64,000 bases of DNA from assembly GCF_003688895.1 (NCBI RefSeq), contig NZ_REFV01000001.1:289503-353502 (forward strand), written 5' to 3'. This document shows positions 43,555 through 53,256 of the stretch, piece after piece (within the stretch, counting starts at the first letter, position 1; each line of letters opens with the position of its first letter). This stretch comes from Dokdonia sinensis. Lineage in GTDB: Bacteria > Bacteroidota > Bacteroidia > Flavobacteriales > Flavobacteriaceae. The position numbers were made by a program, and so were the translations under genes. The notes below the pieces were generated by a model that did not search any database, was not told the origin of the DNA, and saw nothing but the letters and a program-made list of their open reading frames with translations.

Positions 43555-45936
43555 ATGACAAAAAACATTTTTGTAGGGCTTTTTTTTGCGCTATTCACGA
43601 TGAATGCCTTAGCTCAGGAAAAGTTCACTTTAAGCGGAACCGTTACTGATGTAGAAAGTAACGAAACGCTCATAGGGGTAAACTTACTCTTCCCTGAAAT
43701 TTCTAATGGTGTTGCAACAAACTCTTACGGCTTTTACTCTATTACATTACCTGCAGGCACGTATCAATTACGTCTGAGCTACCTCGGGTATGAGGACCGA
43801 TTAGAAACCATTGTTCTGGACTCCAGTATACGTCGTAATTTTGCAATGAAACCATCCAGCGAGTCCCTAGATGAAATTGTGCTCGAAGAAAAGGTGGAAA
43901 AAGTGAGCATACGCAAACCGCAAATGAGTGTAAATGCGCTCTCTGCAGAGTCTATAAAAAGGATTCCTGTTGTTCTGGGTGAGGCAGATGTAATTAAGGC
44001 AATTCTATTACTCCCTGGAGTCACAAGTGCTGGCGAGGGAGCTTCTGGATTTAACGTACGTGGTGGTGCTGCAGACCAGAATTTAATCTTACTAGACGAG
44101 GCTACGATATTTAATTCTTCACACCTTTTTGGGTTTTTCTCTGTTTTTAATCCTGATGCTATTAAAGACCTTAAGTTATATAAAGGTGGTATTCCGGCCC
44201 GTTATGGGGGCAGAGTTTCCTCTGTTCTGGATATTTATCAAAAAGAAGGAAATAGTAAAAAACTTAAAGTAAACGGCGGCATAGGAGCTGTTGCAAGTAG
44301 GCTGCTAGTGGAAGGTCCAATAAAGAAAGATGTAGGTGCATTCCTCATAGGTGGTCGTGCCTCTTATGCACACTTGTTTTTGCCCCTTTTTGACATAGAC
44401 AGTAAGGCGTATTTTTATGACCTGAACACAAAGCTAAACTATAAACTCAATGAAAATAACAACCTGTATCTCTCAGGGTATTTTGGTCGCGACCTATTTA
44501 GTATAGAAGATAGTTTTGAGAATATTTATGGTAATGCAGTTTTAAATCTTAGGTGGAATCATCTGTTTTCTGACAAACTATTTTCTAACGCATCCCTGAT
44601 TTATAGCGATTATTATTATGGGCTAGGCTTAGATTTTGTTGGATTTAATTGGAATAGTGGCATCTCTAATATTAACCTTAAGTATGATTTTACATATTAC
44701 CTTAATGATGCAGTAAAAGTATATACGGGAATTAATAATCTCTATTACACCTTTAATCCGGGTAAAATAGAACCAGATGGCCCTGATTCTGGAATTGTAG
44801 AAGAACAACTGACACGCAAGTATGCTAACGAGTTTGCGGCTTATGTAGATGTAGAGCATAAACTCACAGAAAACCTCAGTATGGAATACGGCCTGCGTTG
44901 GAGCAATTTTACCAGACTAGGTCAGGACGAAGTAAATGTGTATCGCAATGATCAGCCCGTGACCTTTGACCCTTTCCTACTGATTTACCAAAGCGCTGAA
45001 CCTACAAACGTAGATACTTCATTCTCCCGAAGTGATAAACTGGCAACGTTTAATAGTTTTGAGCCTAGACTTTCGGCGAGTTATGCCTTTAATGATGATA
45101 CTTCGGTGAAGGCTAGTTATACTAGGCTTGTTCAGTATTTACACTTGCTTTCAAATACGAGTTCGCCTACGCCACTAGATGTGTGGACACCTTCTGGACA
45201 ATTTGCCGCTCCTCAAGTATTAGACCAATATGCTGTAGGATTCTTTAAGAATTTCCGCTTTCGCGAAAGCGAATACACCATAGAAACCGAAGCATTTTAC
45301 AAAGATATAGATGGTCGTATAGACTACATAGACGGCGCGCAACTCATTGCAAACGATGCGATAGAGCAAGTAATCCTTCAAGGAGAAGCTCGGGCTTACG
45401 GTCTAGAATTTTTCCTGCGTAAGAATGAAGGGAAATTTACTGGATTTTTATCATACACGCTTTCTAAATCTGAGCAGCGTACTCCAGGAAGAAATGAAAA
45501 CGAGATAGGAATCAACCGTGGAGAGTGGTACAACACACCGTACGACAAGACCCACGACATCTCGATGAATCTAAATTATGAACTAAATGACCAATGGCGT
45601 TTTGGCAGCAATTTATTATTTCAAACGGGGCAACCTACAAACTTCCCGGTGGGTCAGTTTGAATTTCAGGGTATTGTTATCCCGACATACGGACCGAGAA
45701 ACAAACAACGACTTCCGGATTATCATAGGCTTGACCTAAGCGCAACGCTCACGCCTAAGGCAAACAGAGGTCGCAAATGGCAATCTGAGTGGGTATTTAG
45801 CGTATACAATGTCTATAACCGCAGAAATGCTGCTTCTATAAATTTCCGCCAGAATGATCAAACCTTCAGAAATGAGGCGGTCCGCACATCGATTTTTGGT
45901 ATCATTCCTTCTGTGACTTATAATTTTAAATTTTAA
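43555..45936 (+). CDS. TonB-dependent receptor paired with DUF4249 proteins
   Basis: A 793-residue protein: signal peptide (ending ALAQ), CarboxypepD_reg-like domain (FTLSGTVTDVESNETLIGVN), plug with LPGVTSAGEGASGFNVRGGAAD and YKGGIPARYGGRVSSVLD, and an outer-membrane barrel ending PSVTYNFKF. This plug type regularly precedes DUF4249 genes; the ligand is not known. A palindrome copy is in frame in the barrel (FRFRESEY). The stop TAA overlaps the next ATG by one base, so expression is coupled. Confidence 0.92.
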   Translation: MTKNIFVGLFFALFTMNALAQEKFTLSGTVTDVESNETLIGVNLLFPEISNGVATNSYGFYSITLPAGTYQLRLSYLGYEDRLETIVLDSSIRRNFAMKPSSESLDEIVLEEKVEKVSIRKPQMSVNALSAESIKRIPVVLGEADVIKAILLLPGVTSAGEGASGFNVRGGAADQNLILLDEATIFNSSHLFGFFSVFNPDAIKDLKLYKGGIPARYGGRVSSVLDIYQKEGNSKKLKVNGGIGAVASRLLVEGPIKKDVGAFLIGGRASYAHLFLPLFDIDSKAYFYDLNTKLNYKLNENNNLYLSGYFGRDLFSIEDSFENIYGNAVLNLRWNHLFSDKLFSNASLIYSDYYYGLGLDFVGFNWNSGISNINLKYDFTYYLNDAVKVYTGINNLYYTFNPGKIEPDGPDSGIVEEQLTRKYANEFAAYVDVEHKLTENLSMEYGLRWSNFTRLGQDEVNVYRNDQPVTFDPFLLIYQSAEPTNVDTSFSRSDKLATFNSFEPRLSASYAFNDDTSVKASYTRLVQYLHLLSNTSSPTPLDVWTPSGQFAAPQVLDQYAVGFFKNFRFRESEYTIETEAFYKDIDGRIDYIDGAQLIANDAIEQVILQGEARAYGLEFFLRKNEGKFTGFLSYTLSKSEQRTPGRNENEIGINRGEWYNTPYDKTHDISMNLNYELNDQWRFGSNLLFQTGQPTNFPVGQFEFQGIVIPTYGPRNKQRLPDYHRLDLSATLTPKANRGRKWQSEWVFSVYNVYNRRNAASINFRQNDQTFRNEAVRTSIFGIIPSVTYNFKF
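45256..45271. repeat. Dispersed palindrome, copy 10 (in TonB receptor gene)
   Basis: CGCTTTCGCGAAAGCG, in frame as RFRES. Confidence 0.9.
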
Positions 45937-46814
45937 TGCGTAGGATAACCTACATATTGATTTTTGGAGTGCTCCTTACAAGTTGTGAGGATGTGGTAGA
46001 CGTAGATTTACCTACTGAAGAATCTAAACTTATTTTTGAGGGCGTTCTTAGATATAATAATGATATACCCCGAGAAAATAGAATAAGAGTATCAACAACG
46101 GGTTCTTTTTTTGGGACTATAGAGCCAGAAACATTAGGAGATGCACAACTCTTAAACGATACTCAAGGTGGCCTACCCGGATTTTATGTACAAGATCCAG
46201 AAAGACCAGGAGACTATATACCCGGTTCAGATGGAATGCCTATAGACGATTTCCTGTTAATTACAGGGGAATTTAATCCAGATGACCTCTTGGTACTAAC
46301 TTTCTTTTATCTGGATGAACTTTATCTGGCTTTTGCTAGTTATGTTAAAGCACCTGAGATTACTTCTGTCACTCAGGGCACAGAAGTCTTATTTGACGAA
46401 GATGAAACAGAAATTATTATAAGTTTTGATGATCCTGAAGACGAGAAGAATTATTACGTAATAAGCTATGGAAATGGTGAGTTTGTGGCACTAGAAGACG
46501 AATTTTTTAATGGCCAATCCTACTCCTTTTCTTATTTCTCATCGCAGGACTTGAATACTGGAGACGAGATAGAGATAAATCTTTGGGGAGTAGATGAGGT
46601 TTTTTACAACTACTATCTAAAGCTTATAGAACAAAGTGAGATGGGAGAAAACACATTATTTCAAACCCCTGTGAGCACCGTACGCGGTAATATTCTCAAA
46701 GTAGAGGATATTGATAACATTGACCTTTTTAATAATGTGGGAAGACCTCAGGAATTTGTTTTAGGATATTTTGCCGTCGTTCAAGAACACACAAAAACAC
46801 TCATTATTCAATAA
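45936..46814 (+). CDS. DUF4249 lipoprotein, first copy
   Basis: A 292-residue lipoprotein (signal LLTSC, Cys17, then EDVVDVDLPTEESKLIFEG) of DUF4249, beta-rich, with VSTVRGNILKVEDIDN and NPLGYFA-like VLGYFAVVQEH end. DUF4249 proteins accompany the preceding type of TonB receptor and are presumed surface or periplasmic ligand-binding partners; no activity is known. A related copy follows. Confidence 0.9.
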   Translation: MRRITYILIFGVLLTSCEDVVDVDLPTEESKLIFEGVLRYNNDIPRENRIRVSTTGSFFGTIEPETLGDAQLLNDTQGGLPGFYVQDPERPGDYIPGSDGMPIDDFLLITGEFNPDDLLVLTFFYLDELYLAFASYVKAPEITSVTQGTEVLFDEDETEIIISFDDPEDEKNYYVISYGNGEFVALEDEFFNGQSYSFSYFSSQDLNTGDEIEINLWGVDEVFYNYYLKLIEQSEMGENTLFQTPVSTVRGNILKVEDIDNIDLFNNVGRPQEFVLGYFAVVQEHTKTLIIQ

Positions 46815-46834
46815 TTGAATATTAAGAAAATACT

Positions 46835-47725
46835 ATGAAAAAACTAATATATCTTTTAATCTGCATTCCTTTATTATTTTCCTGTGAGGATGTTGTAGAA
46901 GTCGATCTGGAGGCAGAGGCTCCTCGCTTAATTGTAGATGCGCTCATACGTGTAGATACTACACAATCCCTAACCCCTGCTAACATAAAAATATCGTTGA
47001 GCTCCTCATTTTTTGACGAGATACAACCTGCAGAAGTCGAGAGTCTTATTATTCTTAATGAATCCTCAGGAGCATTTGTACCTTATGAACCTGTGCCTGG
47101 AGAACCTGGAATGTATCGTCCCTTTCCCACTACTGTCTCTCCAGTTGCAGATAATATGATAGTTACAAGTTTTCTTTCTGATCCTGATGCCGAGTTTATT
47201 ATGCAAGTAGACTATGAAGGACGGTCTTATCTGGCCCGCACAAATTTTGCTCCTTCGGTAGCGATAGACGATCTAACCCAGGGTGACGGAATGCTTTTTG
47301 GCGATGACCAGACAGAAGTTGCAGTAACCTTTACCGATTTTCCCCAGCGGCAAGACTTTTATGTTTTTGATCTTGATTTTGGAGAATTTATAACCTCTGA
47401 AGATCAATTTATAGAAGGGCAAGAGTTTCAGTTCTCTTATTTTTATGACCAGAATATAGAACCAGGTGATGAGATTACCATTAGTATTCTGGGTGCCACA
47501 GAGCAGTTTTTTGACTATATGAACGGTATTATCGAGCAGAGCCAGCAAGGTGACAATGGTCCTTTCCAGACCCCTACTGCTACCGTAAGAGGCAACTTTC
47601 TTAATGTAACGGACATCGACAATATCGACCAGTTTGATAACCTAAATCGACCAGATGCATTTATTCTGGGCTATTTTTCGGTTTCACAGGTTTTTACAGA
47701 ACGTATCGTGATTGAGGATTTATAG
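46835..47725 (+). CDS. DUF4249 lipoprotein, second copy
   Basis: A 296-residue lipoprotein (signal LLFSC, Cys17, then EDVVEVDLEAEAPRLIVDA) clearly paralogous to the preceding protein; shared blocks include TPTATVRGNFLNVTDIDNID and FILGYFSVSQ. It begins 20 bp after the first copy's stop, so the TonB receptor appears to have two tandem partners. Divergence between copies is large, so the duplication is not recent. Confidence 0.9.
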   Translation: MKKLIYLLICIPLLFSCEDVVEVDLEAEAPRLIVDALIRVDTTQSLTPANIKISLSSSFFDEIQPAEVESLIILNESSGAFVPYEPVPGEPGMYRPFPTTVSPVADNMIVTSFLSDPDAEFIMQVDYEGRSYLARTNFAPSVAIDDLTQGDGMLFGDDQTEVAVTFTDFPQRQDFYVFDLDFGEFITSEDQFIEGQEFQFSYFYDQNIEPGDEITISILGATEQFFDYMNGIIEQSQQGDNGPFQTPTATVRGNFLNVTDIDNIDQFDNLNRPDAFILGYFSVSQVFTERIVIEDL

Positions 47726-47731
47726 ACTTTT

Positions 47732-47751
47732 TCCGCTTTCGCGAAAGCGGA
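47732..47751. repeat. Dispersed palindrome, copy 11 (intergenic)
   Basis: A perfect 20-bp palindrome with TCCGC/GCGGA arms, between the second DUF4249 gene and the M23 peptidase gene. Confidence 0.92.
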
Positions 47752-47811
47752 CCTCTAGACCAGCTCGGCAGACTTTTTGATTCTTACCTGCTTTACTTAT
47801 TTTAGCCTTTT

Positions 47812-49506
47812 ATGAGATTGAAACTTTTAAGCCTGATTTCTTTGCTATTATGTCTTACTGGATATAGTCAAACCAACGTTCCAGAAGACTATTTTAGAGC
47901 TCCTATGGATATTCCGATGGTGTTATCTGGAACCTTTGGTGAGTTGCGCAGTAATCATTTTCATAGTGGTCTGGATATCAAGACGCAGCAAAAAACTGGA
48001 ATACCCATATATGCTGCAGCAGACGGTGTCGTGAGCCGTATCAAAGTTTCTCACTATGGCTATGGTAAAGCGCTATACATCTCGCATCCTAACGGATATA
48101 CAAGTGTTTACGCCCACTTAAAAGAATTTTGTCCAGAAATAGAATCCTATATAAAGGAACGACAATACGAAAAAGAAGATTTTGAAATCGAAGTTTTTCC
48201 GACTGCCGAAGAACTTAAAATCTCCAAAGGAGAATTAATTGCCTACAGCGGCAATACTGGCGGAAGTGGCGGTCCACACCTACATTTTGAACTTCGAGAT
48301 AAAAACGAACGACCTATGAATCCGTTCTTATTTGGCATTGAGGTAAATGATACTAAGGAACCTCAAGTAAGACGCGTTATGGCATATCCTATCGGACCTG
48401 GATCTCACGTTAATGGTTCAGAAAATCCTATTGAATTACGTCTAACCAAAAAATCTAAAGGAAAGTACGTGACCGAAAATCTTAAGGCAAAAGGCAGTAT
48501 AGGTTTTGGTGTAACTACAAATGACCAACAAAATGGAGCTAATAATAGAAACGGAATTTACAGCATTAACACATTTATAAACGGCAATCATAATTTCGGA
48601 CTGACAATGGATAAATTTTCATTTGCCGAAACTAGATATCTCAACAGAATGATAGACTACGGCTTCTATCAGAACAAGCGAAGTCGCATTCAGAAATTAT
48701 TCGTAGAGCCTAATAATCCGCTAAGTATTTATAATAAAGTTGTAGACAGCGGAGAATTGCATATAGAAGATTCATTATCCTATGAGTATAGCATAAAGAT
48801 TAATGACTTTAAGGATAACGAAGTACAAATTCAGATTCCTATAATAGGAGCTAATGACACGATTACCAACAAAAAAGAAATTGTTGTAACAGACCATTAT
48901 GTTCAAGCAAATAATGCCTATACCTTTACGGATGGAAAGTTTGACATATATATTCCCAAAGGTGCATTATATGATGATGCGTATCTTGACATCCAAGTAA
49001 ACGGAGACTTAGTAAAACTGCATCAAGATGAAATTCCGGTTCATAAGAATATTACCATAACATATGATTTAGAAGCATACGATATTGAAGATAGAACAAA
49101 ACTTTACTTAGGAAGAGTAAACTACAAAGGCGATGTTTACTATAGTGGATCGCGTATAAATGACAACAAACTATCTGCAAGCACTAGAATTTTAGGTGAT
49201 TATACCATTGCAATGGATACTACTCCTCCTGTAATCACTCCGCTCAATGTTTCTAATAAAAAATGGATGTCAAAGCAACGTTATTTAAAATTTAAAATAA
49301 CGGACACTCAAAGCGGTATCAAAGGGTATCGCGCTACCGCAAACGGGAAATTCATTTTGATGGAATATGACTATAAAACTGAAAGTCTTGTACACGATTT
49401 AAACGATAACGTCGTTACAGATACGGAAAACAATTTTAAACTCATCGTGACAGATAATGTAGGAAATAGTGCTACTTTTGAGACTATTTTCTACAGAAAA
49501 AGATAA
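47812..49506 (+). CDS. M23-family (LytM) metallopeptidase
   Basis: A 564-residue protein with a signal peptide (ending TGYSQ). The M23 domain lies near residues 30-175: HFHSGLDIKTQQKTGIP (His and Asp zinc ligands), GDGVV-like DGVVSRIKVSHYGYGKALYI and GGSGGPHLHFELRD (HxH). The remaining ~380 residues are beta-rich extension domains, longer than minimal M23 enzymes. It probably cleaves peptidoglycan crosslinks in the periplasm or activates such cleavage. It runs straight into the TonB receptor gene (5 bp apart). Confidence 0.92.
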   Translation: MRLKLLSLISLLLCLTGYSQTNVPEDYFRAPMDIPMVLSGTFGELRSNHFHSGLDIKTQQKTGIPIYAAADGVVSRIKVSHYGYGKALYISHPNGYTSVYAHLKEFCPEIESYIKERQYEKEDFEIEVFPTAEELKISKGELIAYSGNTGGSGGPHLHFELRDKNERPMNPFLFGIEVNDTKEPQVRRVMAYPIGPGSHVNGSENPIELRLTKKSKGKYVTENLKAKGSIGFGVTTNDQQNGANNRNGIYSINTFINGNHNFGLTMDKFSFAETRYLNRMIDYGFYQNKRSRIQKLFVEPNNPLSIYNKVVDSGELHIEDSLSYEYSIKINDFKDNEVQIQIPIIGANDTITNKKEIVVTDHYVQANNAYTFTDGKFDIYIPKGALYDDAYLDIQVNGDLVKLHQDEIPVHKNITITYDLEAYDIEDRTKLYLGRVNYKGDVYYSGSRINDNKLSASTRILGDYTIAMDTTPPVITPLNVSNKKWMSKQRYLKFKITDTQSGIKGYRATANGKFILMEYDYKTESLVHDLNDNVVTDTENNFKLIVTDNVGNSATFETIFYRKR

Positions 49507-49511
49507 CGCTT

Positions 49512-51983
49512 TTGAAAAATAAATCACTCCTCGCCCTTCTTCTATTTAGCCTAATAACGTGTACTGCTTTATCCCAGACTGCCTCCATACGTGGAATTGT
49601 TCTAGATGATCAAAACATTCCTATACCAGGCGTAAATATAGCATACGGAGCAGAAGGAACGCAGACGAACTTCAATGGCTTTTATGAGCTTATCATCCCT
49701 GCAAATCAAGACATTAAAATAACCTTTTCTTACGTAGGTCTAAAGAATGTAGTAAGTACATTTAATCTTAACAATAATGAGGATTATGAGTTTAACCCTG
49801 TTCTTAAAACAGATATCGAGCAAATAAACGAGGTGGTTATTACAACAGAAACACGGAAACGTGTGGAAGGAATTGTAACGATTTCCCCAGAAGCTATTCG
49901 TAGAATTCCAGGGGCTAATGCTGGTGTTGAGAACTTACTAAAATCACTCCCTTATGTAAGTTCCAATAACGAGCTCAGCACTCAATACTCTGTGCGCGGA
50001 GGAAATTATGACGAGAATCTCGTTTATGTTAATGAAATTGAAGTATATAGACCCTTCTTAATACGCTCAGGACAACAAGAAGGATTAAGTTTTGTAAACA
50101 GCGATTTAACTAGAGACGTATCTTTTAGTGCTGGGGGGTTCCAAGCAAAATATGGAGACAAACTTTCATCAGTATTAGATATTTCTTACAGAAGACCCGT
50201 AAGTTTTGGTGCAAGTGTAGACGCTAGCCTTCTGGGCGTGAGTGCCGCAGTTGAAGCAGCATCTAAGGATAACAGACTGACCTCAATTACGGGGGTTCGT
50301 TATAGAGACAATAGTCTTTTAGTCAATGCAAAGCAAACGGAGACCAATTTTCAACCTGTATTTGCAGATATACAGACCTACCTCACCTACAAGTTTACAA
50401 ATAAATTTGAGCTTGACTTTTTGGGAAATATTGCCATAAACAAGTATGACTTTCAACCTATCACGCGTCAAACCAATTTTGGAACTATAGACGAACCTAG
50501 AGCGCTTGTTGTGTTTTATGAAGGGCAAGAGGAAGATCAGTACGAGACTTACTTTGGTGCGTTAAAGGGTATTTATCAAGCCAATGAGAATCTTACCTTA
50601 AAATTTCTTTCTTCTATCTATCATACTCAAGAGCAAGAACACTTTGACATTTTTGCTGAATATCGTATTGGAGAACCCAATACAGACATCGGAAGTGAAG
50701 ATTTAGGAGATGTAGATTTTACTACAGGGATTGGAAATCAACTCACCCACGCAAGAAATGACCTCGATGCTCTTTTTATCAATGCTGAGCATAAAGGAAC
50801 GTTTCTAAAGGATGACAATCAATTTGATTGGGGCGTAAAATATACACACGAGGATATACGCGATAGGCTTGAAGAGTATGAAGTTATTGATTCGGCGGGA
50901 TTTTCTATTCGTCCACCTATTGGGGATTTTGTAAATGACCAACCTTATACTCCGTTTGATGCTCCTTTAGAACCTTTTACAAATGTAAGGGCTCGTAATG
51001 ACGTACAGATAGATCGCATTTCGGGATATGCACAATACAGTAAGAGTTTTGACCTAGGAAATGGTGAAGCGTGGATAAATGCAGGAGTAAGAGCACACAA
51101 CTGGACAGTTTCTGGTCAAAATATTGAGAGTACCACTCAAACCGTTGTTAGTCCAAGAGGTCAATTTACATATAAACCCGAGTGGGAATCAGATATGCTT
51201 TTTCGATTATCTGGAGGGGTATATCACCAGCCCCCTATTTATAGAGAATTACGTGATTCTCTAGGTCAGGTAAGACCAGAAGTTAAGGCGCAACAATCCA
51301 TACACGTAGTGGCGGCACACGATTGGAGCTTTAAGATGTGGAACCGCCCCTTCAAATTAGTATCTGAGGCTTACTACAAAAAACTTACAGATGTAAACCC
51401 CTACACCCTTGAGAATGTAAGAATACGATATAGAGCTAGGAACAATGCCGAGGCTAGAGCTTATGGTTTTGATATGCGACTCAATGGAGAGTTTGTTCCT
51501 GGAACAGAAAGCTGGATTAGTTTAGGGTTTTTAAAAACTGAAGAGAATATAGATAATCAAGGGTACATCCCCAGACCAACAGACCAACGCTTAAAAGTGG
51601 CATTTCTTTTTCAAGACTATGCCCCTACTATTCCTAATTTGAAATTATACCTCAATATGGTTTATCAGACCGGGGTACCTGGAGGATCACCGAGTTATGC
51701 AGACCCTTATGTATTTAGTGAGTTACCTAGACTTCCTGATTATTTTAGGGCAGACGCAGGGTTTTCTTATGTCATTGTAGACAGAGAACGCACTTTTAAA
51801 GACGGTCATTTCTTAAACGTTTTTGAAGAACTTTCGGCTGGGTTTGAAATCTATAATGTTTTTGACAGACAGAATTCTATTACGAATACATTTGTGAGGG
51901 ATGCAAGTACAAGAAGACAGTTTGCCATACCTAACTTTCTTACACCGCGAGTATTTAATGTAAGGGTAAGTGCCAAGTTTTAA
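49512..51983 (+). CDS. TonB-dependent receptor downstream of M23 peptidase
   Basis: An 823-residue protein with TTG start (no nearby ATG in frame), a signal peptide ending TALSQ, CarboxypepD_reg-like domain (ASIRGIVLDDQNIPIPGVNIAYG), plug with VENLLKSLPYVSSNNELSTQYSVRGGNYDENLVYVNEIEV and barrel ending TPRVFNVRVSAKF. No SusD neighbour; ligand unknown. The stop shares TTAA with the convergent cysteine desulfurase stop. Confidence 0.9.
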   Translation: MKNKSLLALLLFSLITCTALSQTASIRGIVLDDQNIPIPGVNIAYGAEGTQTNFNGFYELIIPANQDIKITFSYVGLKNVVSTFNLNNNEDYEFNPVLKTDIEQINEVVITTETRKRVEGIVTISPEAIRRIPGANAGVENLLKSLPYVSSNNELSTQYSVRGGNYDENLVYVNEIEVYRPFLIRSGQQEGLSFVNSDLTRDVSFSAGGFQAKYGDKLSSVLDISYRRPVSFGASVDASLLGVSAAVEAASKDNRLTSITGVRYRDNSLLVNAKQTETNFQPVFADIQTYLTYKFTNKFELDFLGNIAINKYDFQPITRQTNFGTIDEPRALVVFYEGQEEDQYETYFGALKGIYQANENLTLKFLSSIYHTQEQEHFDIFAEYRIGEPNTDIGSEDLGDVDFTTGIGNQLTHARNDLDALFINAEHKGTFLKDDNQFDWGVKYTHEDIRDRLEEYEVIDSAGFSIRPPIGDFVNDQPYTPFDAPLEPFTNVRARNDVQIDRISGYAQYSKSFDLGNGEAWINAGVRAHNWTVSGQNIESTTQTVVSPRGQFTYKPEWESDMLFRLSGGVYHQPPIYRELRDSLGQVRPEVKAQQSIHVVAAHDWSFKMWNRPFKLVSEAYYKKLTDVNPYTLENVRIRYRARNNAEARAYGFDMRLNGEFVPGTESWISLGFLKTEENIDNQGYIPRPTDQRLKVAFLFQDYAPTIPNLKLYLNMVYQTGVPGGSPSYADPYVFSELPRLPDYFRADAGFSYVIVDRERTFKDGHFLNVFEELSAGFEIYNVFDRQNSITNTFVRDASTRRQFAIPNFLTPRVFNVRVSAKF

Positions 51984-53137
51984 GCAACAGGCACCTCCAG
52001 AAATTCTTTAAGCACCTCCATCACATAGTCTATTTCCTCTTTTGTATTAAAGGTAGAAAACGAAAAACGAATACTCGGTTTTAGCAAGTCTTCTTGAGAA
52101 AGCATCTCATTAAGAACGTGCGACCCCTTTTCTGAACCACTCTGACACGCACTTCCTTTAGAACAAGCAATCCCCTTCATATCTAATTGAAATAAAAGCA
52201 TCAAGGCTTTATCTGGAGATATAGGAAGCCCTACGTTTAAAAGGGTGTAGGTGCTTTTATCATTGAAGGCACAATTCCCATTGAGCTTTATTTCTGGGAT
52301 TTCATTTATTAGCCTTTCGGCGAAATAATTTTTAAGACCTTCCACATAACTGCGCTCATTTTCCAAGTTATCATACGCCATTTGCATAGCCTTCTCCATT
52401 CCTACAATGTTATGCACACCTTCTGTACCTGCCCGCAGACCGCGTTCTTGGCCTCCGCCGTGTATTAATGGTCTAAGACCGCTATTCTTTCTTATAAAAG
52501 CAAAACCAATCCCCTTAGGACCGTGAAATTTATGCGCAGCGGCTGCTACAAAATCTACCGGTATGTCCTTAAGGTCTACATTAAAATGACCGATACTCTG
52601 CACCATATCCGAGTGAAATAGGGCATCATATTTTTTACAAAGTATTGCGATTGCCTTGATATCAATCATATTTCCTACTTCATTATTTACGTGCATCAGA
52701 CTTACGAGCGTCTTTTCTGAACTAGATGCCAATAGTTTTTCTAGATGTGCATCGTCAGGAGTACCGCAGTCCTTAAGCGCAACATACTCCAAAGATGCGC
52801 CGTATTGCTCTGCTGCATATTCTGTGGCGTGCAAGACAGCGTGATGTTCTATTTTTGAAGTAATAATTCTTTTTACGCCTAAATCGCGCACAGCACAGGA
52901 TATTGCAAGATTATCTGCCTCAGTACCTCCAGATGTAAAAATGATTTCCCCGGCCGAAACATTGAGAATCGCTGCTATAGATTTACGTGCATTTTCTACT
53001 AAACTTTTTGCAGTCCTTCCATAAGCGTGTGTGGATGAAGGATTACCTGGAATATCTCGTAAGACTTCAAACATCCTTTCGGCAACTTCTGGTCTCAACT
53101 GGGTAGTAGCAGCACTATCAAAATAAACTGATCTCAT
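51980..53137 (-). CDS. Cysteine desulfurase (NifS/IscS-like)
   Basis: A 385-residue PLP enzyme that takes sulfur from cysteine for FeS clusters, thiolated tRNA or other uses. FDSAATTQLRPEVAERM start, ITSKIEHHAVLHATEY, PLP Lys in AAAAHKFHGPKGIGFAF, and catalytic Cys in CSKGSACQSGSEKGSH. The active-site loop with its short length places it in the IscS/NifS (class I-like) group. No FeS assembly genes are nearby, so its role could be in tRNA thiolation or general supply. Confidence 0.93.
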   Translation of the reverse strand: MRSVYFDSAATTQLRPEVAERMFEVLRDIPGNPSSTHAYGRTAKSLVENARKSIAAILNVSAGEIIFTSGGTEADNLAISCAVRDLGVKRIITSKIEHHAVLHATEYAAEQYGASLEYVALKDCGTPDDAHLEKLLASSSEKTLVSLMHVNNEVGNMIDIKAIAILCKKYDALFHSDMVQSIGHFNVDLKDIPVDFVAAAAHKFHGPKGIGFAFIRKNSGLRPLIHGGGQERGLRAGTEGVHNIVGMEKAMQMAYDNLENERSYVEGLKNYFAERLINEIPEIKLNGNCAFNDKSTYTLLNVGLPISPDKALMLLFQLDMKGIACSKGSACQSGSEKGSHVLNEMLSQEDLLKPSIRFSFSTFNTKEEIDYVMEVLKEFLEVPVA

Positions 53138-53199
53138 GTAGCGTTTTAATTAGGGGGAACGGTATTTAGATGACAAAAATAGGGTAAATAAAATAATAT

Positions 53200-53213
53200 T
53201 TTCGCGAAAGCGG
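53200..53213. repeat. Half copy of dispersed palindrome (intergenic)
   Basis: TTTCGCGAAAGCGG with the left arm lost; between the desulfurase and TSP3-like gene starts. Confidence 0.7.
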
Positions 53214-53256
53214 AATCGTATCCCTTTTGCCTATTTTTGTTTAAAATTGCTCTTAT

